Shown: one piece after another, positions 5,297-15,000 of the stretch | Position numbering within the stretch: the first letter of the stretch is position 1 | Layout: each line of letters starts with the position of its first letter | Position numbers and translations under genes: made by a program | Notes under the pieces: generated by a model | What the model was told of the DNA's origin: nothing | The model's database searches: none | What the model saw: the letters and a program-made list of their open reading frames with translations, nothing else | DNA from: a virus | DNA length: 21,195 bases | Virus record (IMG/VR): IMGVR_UViG_3300032245_001425 | Location: 1 to 21,195 of that record | Reading direction: 5' to 3' (one strand)

Positions 5297-8200
5297 ATGG
5301 CCGTAACTAGAATCAAGAACAATCAGATAACAGATACAACTATTCAGGCAAACGCCAAAGTTGTACCCTACACCGTCACTGCTGGATTGTTGGCCAACAA
5401 TTTAGTTTATGGATCTGATTTGACAGTCACTGGTAATCTTACTGTACAAGGTACCAGTACCACAATTGACACCACAATTACCACCATTGAAGATCCTGTT
5501 ATTTTGTTGGCGTCAACACAAACAGGTTCTCCCTCAGTGGACATTGGATACATTGGACGTCGTGGTACATCTCCAAATATTGCCATGGTTTGGAAAGAAA
5601 GTGCGTCAGAATTTGTCACAGCATTCACTAGCACCGGTGAAACCAGCACCACAATCACTGTTACTGGTTACGCTAACCTCCACACCGGCAACGCCAACAT
5701 TGGCGGCAACATTGTAATCAATGGTACAACCAGCTTGGTTGGCAACTTGGCTTCAGCCAACGTCACTGGCAACATCAACGGCGGTAATTTGTTAACTGCC
5801 GGAATAGTCAGTGCCACTGCCAACATCACTGGCGGCAACGTCTTAACTGGTGGATTGATATCAGCCACTTCAACTATAACTTCGAGTGCTACCATAACTG
5901 GTGGCAACTTGGCCACAGGTGGTACCATAAGCGGCACAGGAAACATCACCGGCGGTAATGTATTGACTGGTGGTATCATGAGCTCAACTGGTAATGCCAC
6001 ACATGGCAATATCTTAACTGGTGGTATCATAAGTGGTACAGGCAACATCACAGGTGGTAATGTATTGACAGGTGGATTGGTGTCGGCTACGGGCAACGTT
6101 ACTTCAGCAGCCAATGTGTCAGGTGGCAACGTAGTCACTGGTGGTTTGATTTCGGCCACAGCCACTATAACTGGTGGTAACTTGGCCACAGGCGGTACAA
6201 TATCAGCCACTGCCAACATCACTGGTGGTAATGTACTCACAGGTGGCCTGATCTCGGCAACTGGCAACGTTTCTGGTGGCAATTTGATCACAACTGGCGC
6301 AGGCGGCAGCATCAGCGGATCAGGTAACATCACCGGAGGAAACATACTCACTGGTGGTGTTGTATCGGCTGCTGGCAATATCACATCCGGAGCCGGCAGT
6401 TTCTTCATAGGTAACGGTAGCCAACTAACTGGTGTAACTGCTACCAGTGCAGGATTTCCAGTGTCAGCTGGCACATCAAACATCAACGCCATCAGCAGTG
6501 GCAATATTTTTGTTGGCGTGGGTGGTACACCCAACGTCACAGTGTTTACTACAACTGGCGTCAGTGTAGCAGGAACTGTTGCAGCCAATGGTACCATAAC
6601 AGGTGGCAATCTAGCCACAGGCGGTACTGCTAGTGCAACAGGCAATATAACAGGTGGCAACTTGTTGACTGGCGGTGTAGCCAGTGCAGGCGGAAATGTC
6701 ACTGGTGCAAACATTGTCACAGGTGGTCAAGTCACAGCAACTGGATCTGTAATCGGCGGCAGCTTGTGGTCAAATGGCACAATCAGTGCGGTGGGCAATG
6801 CCATAGCTGGCAATGTCACAACCGCTGGGCAAGTCAGTGCCACAGCCAACATAACTGGTGGTAACTTGTTGACTGGTGGCTTGGTGTCGGCCACAGCCAA
6901 CATAACTGGTGGTAACTTGTTGACTGGTGGCTTGATATCAGCCACAAGCACAATAACATCAGGTGCCAATGTGATTGGCGGCAACCTGACCACAGCTGGT
7001 CAAGTGTCGGCCACGGCCAACGTCACTGGTGGCAATGTATTAACAGGTGGATTGATCAGTGCCACAGCCACTATTACAGGTGGTAACTTGGCCACTGGCG
7101 GAACAATATCAGGCACAGGCAATATCACAGGTGGCAATGTAAGTACCGCTGGGCAAGTGTCAGCCACAGCCAACGTTACTGGTGGTAATGTCTTAACCGG
7201 CGGATTGATTAGTGCTACAGCCACCATTACAGGTGGTAACTTGGCCACAGGTGGCACAGCGAGTGCTACTGGCAACATCACTGGAGGTAATGTCTTAACT
7301 GGTGGGTTGATGTCAGCCACTGGCAACATCACTGGAGCCAACTTAAATTCTGCACAACTTTATTCAAGCGGTGCATTGACTATTACCAATGCTTCAGGCA
7401 ACATTAACTTGACCCCAGCTGGCAACCTGGTGTTGAACAACAAGTACATAAATGGTGTAAGCCAGCCAGTCCAAGACAACGATGCGGCCAGCAAGATTTA
7501 TGTTGACAACTTGGTCAGCACACAAATTTCTTATCACCAAGCTGTGTCGGCAGCCACCACAACCACACTGGCTACTACAACTGGCGGTACAATCACATAT
7601 ACTCAACCCAACGGGGCAGCCAACGGTGTTGGCGCCTTGTTGACTACAACTGGTAGTTTCAACTTGATTGACACTGCCAACGTACAAACTGTGGGCATAC
7701 GTATCTTGGTCAAGAACGAAGCCAATGCAGTGTACAACGGTATATATACCTGGGCCAATGCTACCAACATTGTGCGTTCAACAGACGCAGACGAATATGG
7801 CGCTAACAGTATTACGCAACTGAGTCTCAACGATTACTTCTTTGTCACCAGCGGTAATGTCAATGCTGGATCAGCTTGGATTGTTGATGCTCCTTCGGGC
7901 ACAATCACATTTGGTACCAGCAATATCACATTTGCTCAGTTCAGCCAAAGCCAAGTTTACACTGCTGGCAACGGTGTCAGCATCAACGGCACAGTAATTT
8001 CAGCCAAGGTTGACAACAATACCACAGCATTTGACGGCGCAGGCAACATCATTGTCAAAGCCGGTGCTAATTTGACCACACCCAACATTGGTGCTGCCAC
8101 TGGTACCAGTGTCAGCGTAACTGGTACAGTATCAGGATCTTCTGTTGTGGGCGGTGTAATGACTGGTAGCAGTGTGAGTGTTACAGGCACAGTCACTGGT

Positions 8201-11200
8201 GCTTCAGTGGTTGGTGGCGTAATAACTGGTACCAGTGTCAGCGTTTCGGGTAACGTAACTGGTGGCAATGTAAACACTGGCGGCCAAGTGTCAGCCACAG
8301 CCAATGTCACAGGTGGCAATGTATTAACAGGTGGATTAATCAGCGCCACTTCAACAATAACATCAAGTGCCAACGTCACTGGTGGTAATATATTAACCGC
8401 TGGTATCATGAGCTCAACTGGCAATGCCACACATGGAAATATACTCACAGGTGGATTGATTTCAGCCACAGCCACTATAACTGGTGGCAACTTGGCCACA
8501 GGTGGCACCGCAAGCGCCACAGGCAACATCACTGGTGGCAACATACTCACAGCTGGCTTGATTTCAGCCACTGGCAACATCAGCACAGCCAACTCAGTAA
8601 TAGCCACAGGCGTTTCAGGAACTGGTGTCAGTGCTGGTATTTTTGGCAATGTGTCTAACGCACAAATACACGCCAATGCAATTTTGCAAGTGGCTGGCAA
8701 AACCCCCAACAGTTATGTGCAAATTGCGTTCCAGAACCTTAGTAACACTGCCAACGCTTCTACAGACCTAGCACTGTACAACGCTTCGGGCACAGACACT
8801 GCTTACTTCATTGACATGGGTATCACCAGCCCAACGTTCAATGGCACAAACTACGGGGCCAATGTTTACGGAGCCAATGACGGCTACTTGTACGTGGTTG
8901 GAAATTCACAGACTGGACCTTCGGGATCAGGCGCCAACATTGGCAACTTGGTCTTGGGTGCTACAACCGGCAAGATCATACAGTTCATTGGTAACCAATC
9001 AACCGACAACATTATAACCACAACCAGTTCAACTGGATTCACAGTAACCGGGGTGATGAGTGCCAGTGGCAACGTCACTGGTGGTAACATCTTAACAGGT
9101 GGCATTGTAAGCACAGTTGGCAACATCACCGCTGGCACAGCCGCAGCCGGATATGTGTTTGGTAATGCATATTACATGACTGGGCTCAGCGCAGCGGTCA
9201 GTGTGAGCAAAATTGTCAATGGTACCAGCTATGCCAACATTGCCAGTTCTAATGGCAACTTGGTAGTGGCAATTGGTGCCAGCAGCAACACAGTGGCCAC
9301 ATTCTATGATCAGGGAGTGAACTTTACTGGTCCAACCAGTGCATCAGGCAACGTCACTGGTGGCAACTTGTTGACAGGCGGATTGATGTCGGCCACTGGT
9401 AACATCACAGGTGGCAACTTGATATCGAGTGGCAACGTATTTGCCACAAGTGCAGCCAATGTTCAATTCAATGATAATACTTGGTTCTACAGTGGTTATA
9501 CCACAATGAACACCGGTGGTATCTTCCATGACACAGGTGCTAACCCAGATACAATTCAAGTCAGTACCAACAGTCGTAGCAACGGTATTGCAATGTGGAC
9601 CAACGGTGTTGCTAACAGTTACATCGTTTCTACTGGCGGCTTTGAGTTCTTCACAGGCGGAACATTAAGGGCCAACACTAACCCAACAGGCGGAACAAGC
9701 ACAGCTCAAATTACTTCATCTGGATTAACAGTCAGTGGTATTATCAGTGCCACAGCCAACGTCACTGGTGGCAATGTATTAACAGGCGGATTAATTTCAG
9801 CTACAAGTACAATAACTTCAAGTGCCAATGTGATTGGTGGTAACTTGACCACAACAGGACAAGTGTCAGCCACAGCCAATATAACTGGTGGCAATGTATT
9901 AACCGGTGGACTAATTTCGGCCACAGCCACTATTACAGGTGGTAACTTGGCCACAGGTGGTACAGCGTCAGCAACTGGCAACGTCACCGCTGGCAACTTG
10001 ATCACCGCTGGCAACTTGGTTGTGAATGGTGGCAACATCGACAGCAGCGCCAGTGCAATCACCATAAATGGTGCCAGTGCTGATGTGAACTTTGCAGTCA
10101 ACGGCGACACAACCACTGTGTTCTTTGTGGATGCTGGAACAGAAACAGCCAGTTTTGGTAATTCAACACAAGTAACCAATTCTATTGTTTCGTTCAATTC
10201 CACAAATTCAATCAAGATGCCAGTGGGCAACACAGCACAACGCCCAACAGGTGTAACAGGTCAACTGCGCTTCAACACAACAACCAACGGTTTGGAAGTG
10301 TTTGACAACAGTGCCTGGACAGCAGTGGGTACTCCGACATTTACTGTGATTTCAGATCAGCAGTTCAGTGGTGACGGCTCCACAGTGGCATTTACTTTGA
10401 GCACAGCATCAACCACAGCAGGTTCTGTGGTCAGTATCAACGGTGTGGTGCAGATTCCAACCACAGCATACAGTATTTCAAGTACCACACTGACATTTAC
10501 AGAAGCACCTGCTACTGGTGATCAAATTGACGTTAGAACATTCACTACAACTACATCAGTAACATCAATATCTAACAGTGCTGGCAATGCTGTTATCTCA
10601 ACTAGTGAAACCGCAGCTCAGATCAATGTTACTGGTAATTTGGTTCCCACTGCCAACGTGACTTACAACTTGGGTAGTTCAAGTCTTCGTTGGAAAGACG
10701 CTTACTTCTCTGGAACATCAATTACCTTGGGCAATGTGGTGATCAAGAACGTGGCTGGTGGAAACACTGTAGGCTTCTACGGTCCAGACGGCACAACACC
10801 AGCCAACATTGCTGCTTCCAGTGTTGATACCACACAAATCACCAGCGGCACCAGCAACATGTCTGTGGTGTCATCTAACGGTAACATCAGAGCCAACATT
10901 GCTGGCACCACTGTGATGACCATCAGCCCTGGCTTGGTAGACATTGTGGGCAACTTGACTGTGAGTGGAAACGCTACACTACAAGGCAACATTTTAGGCG
11001 ATAGAGTACAAAACGGTACAACCAGTATTGATATTCAAACCCCAAGCGGCAATGCCAATATCACTATTGGCGGAACCAGCAACGTGGCAGTGTTTACCAC
11101 AACAGGTGTAAACGTAACTGGGGTAATGAGTGCAAGTGGTAACGTCACAGGTGGCAACGTCTTAACAGGTGGATTGATATCTGCCACAGGTAATATCAAT

Positions 11201-11995
11201 GCCGGCAATCTAATCATAACTGGTGTATTGGTTGATAATACTGGTAACCTTGAGTTACAAAGTACAGCCACTAACGGCAACATTAATTTGACACCTAATG
11301 GTACTGGTATTGTTGGCATATCTACCTCACTCAGCGTCACAGGCAACATCACTGGTGGTAACGTGCTTGGCGGAGCCAATGTTAATGCCACAACACACAC
11401 AGGTACCACTGTTTCAGTTACTGCCAACGTCACTGGTGGTAACATCTTAACAGGTGGATTGATCAGTTCAACTGGTAATATAACTGGTGGCAATTTGACA
11501 GTGGGCACAGGTACTATCACCGGCGGTAATATTGTTAACTCAAATGCCAATGGTGTGGGCAACATTGGTAGCTCAACAGTTTACTACAACACTGTGTTTG
11601 CCAAGGCCACATCAGCTCAATACGCCGACTTGGCAGAAAAATACACAGCTGATGCAGAATACACACCAGGTACAGTTGTGAGTTTTGGCGGCTCAGCAGA
11701 AGTCACTGTGACCAGCACTGATGCAGATCGACGTGTGGCAGGTGTGGTATCTACCAATCCAAGTTATACCATGAACTCAGGCCTTCAAGGTGAACACGTG
11801 GTAACAGTGGCTCTAACAGGTCGTGTGCCAACACAGGTCATTGGCCTAGTACGCAAAGGTGACATGATGGTATCAGCAGGCGCAGGTCGAGCCAGAGCAG
11901 AAGCAGATCCCAAAGTGGGCACAGTGATTGGTAAAGCCTTGGAAGATTTCAACGGTGATGAAGGCGTGATCGAAGTTGTCGTAGGACGCTTCTAA
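5297..11995 (+). CDS. Giant repeat-rich tail fibre protein (2232 aa)
   Basis: The largest gene in the window; probably a homotrimeric fibre at the tail. The N-terminal module (about 35-115) has LTVTGNLTVQGTSTT and IGYIGRRG. Long arrays of a 17-residue repeat, consensus NITGGNVLTGGLISATx, fill about 159-680, 985-1098 and 1487-1570, with further scattered copies; I count about 45. Interspersed modules are NDAASKIYVDN (about 725), a 'RILVKNEANAVYNGIYTW' domain (about 745-900), a YVQIAFQNLSN domain (about 1130-1250), a FYSGYTTMN domain (about 1390-1480), PVGNTAQRP plus FSGDGST (about 1640-1750) and YNLGSSSLRWKD (about 1790). The C-terminal domain (about 2083-2232) has AQYADLAEKY, RVAGVVSTNP, ALTGRVP and GTVIGKALE. 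It is shared with the next fibre and known at the ends of cyanophage structural proteins. GGAG is 6 bases before ATG. No enzyme motif is seen. Confidence 0.88.
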   Translation: MAVTRIKNNQITDTTIQANAKVVPYTVTAGLLANNLVYGSDLTVTGNLTVQGTSTTIDTTITTIEDPVILLASTQTGSPSVDIGYIGRRGTSPNIAMVWKESASEFVTAFTSTGETSTTITVTGYANLHTGNANIGGNIVINGTTSLVGNLASANVTGNINGGNLLTAGIVSATANITGGNVLTGGLISATSTITSSATITGGNLATGGTISGTGNITGGNVLTGGIMSSTGNATHGNILTGGIISGTGNITGGNVLTGGLVSATGNVTSAANVSGGNVVTGGLISATATITGGNLATGGTISATANITGGNVLTGGLISATGNVSGGNLITTGAGGSISGSGNITGGNILTGGVVSAAGNITSGAGSFFIGNGSQLTGVTATSAGFPVSAGTSNINAISSGNIFVGVGGTPNVTVFTTTGVSVAGTVAANGTITGGNLATGGTASATGNITGGNLLTGGVASAGGNVTGANIVTGGQVTATGSVIGGSLWSNGTISAVGNAIAGNVTTAGQVSATANITGGNLLTGGLVSATANITGGNLLTGGLISATSTITSGANVIGGNLTTAGQVSATANVTGGNVLTGGLISATATITGGNLATGGTISGTGNITGGNVSTAGQVSATANVTGGNVLTGGLISATATITGGNLATGGTASATGNITGGNVLTGGLMSATGNITGANLNSAQLYSSGALTITNASGNINLTPAGNLVLNNKYINGVSQPVQDNDAASKIYVDNLVSTQISYHQAVSAATTTTLATTTGGTITYTQPNGAANGVGALLTTTGSFNLIDTANVQTVGIRILVKNEANAVYNGIYTWANATNIVRSTDADEYGANSITQLSLNDYFFVTSGNVNAGSAWIVDAPSGTITFGTSNITFAQFSQSQVYTAGNGVSINGTVISAKVDNNTTAFDGAGNIIVKAGANLTTPNIGAATGTSVSVTGTVSGSSVVGGVMTGSSVSVTGTVTGASVVGGVITGTSVSVSGNVTGGNVNTGGQVSATANVTGGNVLTGGLISATSTITSSANVTGGNILTAGIMSSTGNATHGNILTGGLISATATITGGNLATGGTASATGNITGGNILTAGLISATGNISTANSVIATGVSGTGVSAGIFGNVSNAQIHANAILQVAGKTPNSYVQIAFQNLSNTANASTDLALYNASGTDTAYFIDMGITSPTFNGTNYGANVYGANDGYLYVVGNSQTGPSGSGANIGNLVLGATTGKIIQFIGNQSTDNIITTTSSTGFTVTGVMSASGNVTGGNILTGGIVSTVGNITAGTAAAGYVFGNAYYMTGLSAAVSVSKIVNGTSYANIASSNGNLVVAIGASSNTVATFYDQGVNFTGPTSASGNVTGGNLLTGGLMSATGNITGGNLISSGNVFATSAANVQFNDNTWFYSGYTTMNTGGIFHDTGANPDTIQVSTNSRSNGIAMWTNGVANSYIVSTGGFEFFTGGTLRANTNPTGGTSTAQITSSGLTVSGIISATANVTGGNVLTGGLISATSTITSSANVIGGNLTTTGQVSATANITGGNVLTGGLISATATITGGNLATGGTASATGNVTAGNLITAGNLVVNGGNIDSSASAITINGASADVNFAVNGDTTTVFFVDAGTETASFGNSTQVTNSIVSFNSTNSIKMPVGNTAQRPTGVTGQLRFNTTTNGLEVFDNSAWTAVGTPTFTVISDQQFSGDGSTVAFTLSTASTTAGSVVSINGVVQIPTTAYSISSTTLTFTEAPATGDQIDVRTFTTTTSVTSISNSAGNAVISTSETAAQINVTGNLVPTANVTYNLGSSSLRWKDAYFSGTSITLGNVVIKNVAGGNTVGFYGPDGTTPANIAASSVDTTQITSGTSNMSVVSSNGNIRANIAGTTVMTISPGLVDIVGNLTVSGNATLQGNILGDRVQNGTTSIDIQTPSGNANITIGGTSNVAVFTTTGVNVTGVMSASGNVTGGNVLTGGLISATGNINAGNLIITGVLVDNTGNLELQSTATNGNINLTPNGTGIVGISTSLSVTGNITGGNVLGGANVNATTHTGTTVSVTANVTGGNILTGGLISSTGNITGGNLTVGTGTITGGNIVNSNANGVGNIGSSTVYYNTVFAKATSAQYADLAEKYTADAEYTPGTVVSFGGSAEVTVTSTDADRRVAGVVSTNPSYTMNSGLQGEHVVTVALTGRVPTQVIGLVRKGDMMVSAGAGRARAEADPKVGTVIGKALEDFNGDEGVIEVVVGRF
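5771..7344 (+). repeat. Main 51-bp/17-aa repeat array in the giant fibre
   Basis: About 25 consecutive or nearly consecutive units of the form N-[IV]-TGGN-[VLI]-x-TGG-x-[IVM]-S-x-T-x fill this stretch, interrupted near 6390-6590 by a non-repeat insert with FFIGNGSQLTG and VFTTTGVSV. The protein repeat is kept while synonymous bases vary. One pair (6848-6898 and 6899-6949) is identical over its first 36 bases. Asn and Gly at fixed spacing fit a beta-helix or beta-prism fibre shaft. Confidence 0.85.
8255..8590 (+). repeat. Second repeat array in the giant fibre
   Basis: Six or so 17-residue units continue after a short three-copy variant repeat at about 8100-8255 (TGTSVSVTGTVSGSSVVGG, TGSSVSVTGTVTGASVVGG, TGTSVSVSG). 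The unit with AGIMSSTG-NATHGN here (about 8385-8445) repeats one near 5955-6015 almost exactly at protein level. Confidence 0.8.
9758..10010 (+). repeat. Third repeat array in the giant fibre
   Basis: About five units run from AAC 9758 in the order LISATS-TITSSA, VIGGNLTTTGQ, VLTGGLISATA, NLATGGTASATG. That order matches blocks at about 6899-7140 of the same gene and, in part, 14553-14740 of the next gene. Confidence 0.8.
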
Positions 11996-12012
11996 CAACA
12001 ACGCTGCTTTAT

Positions 12013-12041
12013 GATAGGGTCCTTTGCGGCCCTATCTTTTT
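12013..12041 (+). terminator. Intrinsic terminator after the giant fibre gene
   Basis: GATAGGG (12013-12019) pairs with CCCTATC (12030-12036), with possible inner TC/GG pairs, and is followed by TTTTT (12037-12041). It lies 18 bases after the stop of the giant fibre gene and before the TAAATA element of the next transcript. Confidence 0.9.
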
Positions 12042-12042
12042 G

Positions 12043-12050
12043 GCTAAATA
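12043..12050 (+). promoter_or_regulatory. Late-promoter-like element GCTAAATA
   Basis: GCTAAATA, the same octamer as at 4468, directly follows the terminator and lies 21 bases before ATG 12072. Its position between a terminator and the next gene supports a promoter role even though it departs from TATAAATA at two positions. Confidence 0.5.
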
Positions 12051-12071
12051 TTAGATATTAATGGATCAACC

Positions 12072-15000
12072 ATGGGATTAACCAAGCCACGTGCCGCGCA
12101 GATTTACAATTTAGACTACAAGCAAGCCACTAGAGTGGTCACAGTTGCCAACATCACCTTGACTGGTGGTGCACCCGCTGTTGTGGACGGTGTAAGTCTC
12201 AGTACCAATGACCGTGTTTTGGTAACAGGGCAGTCAACTGCCAGTCAAAACGGTTTGTATTATGTGAGTACACTGGGTTCGGGCAACAACGGAACTTGGT
12301 CAAGAACCTCGGATGGCAACGAAACCGGCGAAATTGACGCTGGCATGATTGTCATGGTCACTGAAGGCTCAACCTATGCTGATACACAATGGAAATTGAT
12401 AACTGACAATCCTATTACCATTGGCAGCACTGCACTGGTTTTTACTCAAAATTACTATGCAAACAGCATCAACAGTGGTAGTAGCAATGTAACAGTATAC
12501 TCCAACGCCAATGTCACAATGAGCTCGGCTGGCACAGCCAATGTGTTAGCTGTGAGCTCAACAGGAACAGTGACTTCAGGCACAGCCAGCGTGAGCGGCA
12601 ACGTCACAGGTGGTAACGTATTAACTGGTGGATTGATATCTGCCACAGGCAACGTCACTGGCAACTATATCCTGGGCAATGGCGCATTGCTCACCGGGGT
12701 AATTACATCAGTGGCCAACATCAACAACGGCACCAGTAATGTCACTGTAGTGAGTTCAGGTGGCAACGTCACAGTGGGCATAGGTGGAACGTCAAATGTG
12801 GCTGTTTTTGCTACCTCAGGCGAGTACGTCACTGGTGTAATAAGTGCTTCGGGTAATGTCACAGGCGGAAACATTTTGACCAGTGGCCTGATTAGTGCTA
12901 CAGGTAATGTCACCGTTGGAAACATTTCTGCAACCATTGGTGCTTTTACAACATTTACTTCAGCACAAGGTGGTAATGTGACTGGCACATTGATTGCAAC
13001 ATCGTCTAATGCTCAGTTTTTCAATCAAACTAATGGTGCTGGATACTTCACAGTTGCTGGTTACTTGTCAGCAGTGGGCAACGTTACAGGTGGAAATTTA
13101 ATCACTGCTGCTGCGGTCAGCGCAGCATCAGTTAGTGCGTCGGGTAATGTCACTGGTGGTAACATCTTAACAGGTGGATTGATCAGTTCAACTGGTAATA
13201 TAACTGGGAATTATATCTTGGGCAATGGCAGTCAATTAACTGGCCTGCCAGCAACATATTCAAATACCAATGTCAGTTCTTTCCTGGCTGCATTTGGATC
13301 GAACACAATCAGTACCACCGGCACTGTAACAGCAGGCAACATCACTGGTGGCAATATATTAACCGTTGGTCAAGTCAGTGCTACTGGAACTATAACCACA
13401 GCTGGTGGTACCAACAGCACCGGTTTTGCAGTAGGCAATGGTGCAGTGTCAAACGTGGGCCTGGGATTCTTCCCAACAGCAGGAACCAGAGGTGACTATG
13501 CCATTCGTGACTATTCCAGTGTATTCAGTACCATGTATTTGGATGTGGGTATGGGCAGTTCTGCCGGCGGCGAATTTCAATTCAGATCATCAAACGCATT
13601 TTCTCTTGTAATGAGAGCCAATTCCTCAGGTGTTTATACGCCTGGGATAATGTCGGCCACCGGATCTGTTTATGGTCTTGAACTTTGGTCCACTAACAGT
13701 GTTGGCAGCGAAGGTGGACAGATCAATCTTGCATTGCCTGCGTCAGGCAGCACCATCAGCGGCGGTGTGATCATTGACGTTTACAACAACTTATTGCGTT
13801 TTTATGAGCGCTCTGGAACCAATCGTGGTGCATATATTGATTTAACCGCAACCTCGGCTGCTGTGGGCACAAACTTGTTGGCCAGTGGTGGCGGCGGCAC
13901 ACCCGGTGGATCAAACACTTATGTACAGTTCAATGACGGCGGCGCATTCGGAGGCAATGGACAGTTTGTGTACAATAAAACCACCAACACACTCACCGTT
14001 GGCAACGTAGCAGCCAACGCCAACGGCCAGGGCACAAACTTTATAGTTGGCGATGACGGATACATTGGTGATATCAACACTGCTGATACCATTGGTATCA
14101 AAGGCCAACAAAATGGTGCCAATGGATATATTGTGTTTGGCAATGCTGATTCAACTTCGAAACTTGGTCGTGCAGGTTCTGGTCCGCTGACCTATGCTGG
14201 CGCATTCAGTGCCACTGCCAACGTTACAGGTGGTAATATTTTAACAGGTGGATTGATATCTGCAACTGGCAACATCATAGGCAACAGAATTGCTGTTGCC
14301 GCAGGTACTGCTGCCGCACCATCTGTACAATTTTCAAATGACATTTCTGCTGACACTGGTTTTTATTGGGTCAGCGATGGCAATATTGGGGTCACAACCA
14401 ATGGCACACTAAGAGCAACCTTCCTGGACACTGGCGTCAGTGTTGTAGGCAACGTCACAGGTGGCAATGTATTAACTGGTGGATTGATCTCAGCAACTGC
14501 CAACGTCACAGGTGGCAATGTATTAACTGGTGGATTGATCTCAGCAACTGCCAACGTCACAGGTGGCAATGTATTAACTGGTGGATTGATATCTGCCACA
14601 TCAACTATTACTTCAGCAGCCAATGTGATTGGTGGTAATTTGACCACAGCTGGCCAAGTAAGTGCCACTGCTAATATCACCGGTGGTAATATCTTAACAG
14701 GTGGATTGATATCAGCAACTGCCAACATCACAGGCGGTAATTTGAATGCTGCTGGACTCAGCTTGTCTGGCAACGTAGTGTCAGCTTTGAATTCCACAGC
14801 CAACATTACCACAACTGCCAACATAAGTGGTGGTTTCATCCTGGGTAATGGTAGCCAATTGACTGGAATAACAGGCACATATGGCAATGCTAATGTGGCC
14901 ACATTCTTGGCGGCATTTGGTAGCAACACTATATCAACCACAGGCAATATCACCAGTGGCAACTTGATACAAGGCGGTGTACGAGTTTTCAAATGGACCA

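Noticed and set aside
5668-6720. A 350-aa open frame on the minus strand with Pro-rich 17-residue periodicity (LPPVMLAVA units), and similar ones at 7000-7341, 7957-8709, 9706-10233, 11035-11565 and 14363-15001
   Set aside because: These are antisense reflections of the fibre repeat: GGT/GGC and ACT/ACC runs give Pro and Val codons and no stops in one antisense frame. They lack ribosome binding sites and track the repeat exactly.
14451-14590. CRISPR-like array
   Set aside because: The repeats are directly adjacent, in frame and without spacers; they code fibre protein.
14366-14638. A 90-aa plus-strand frame with repeated RHRWQCINWWIDLS
   Set aside because: It is the 51-bp tandem repeat read in another frame within the second fibre gene.
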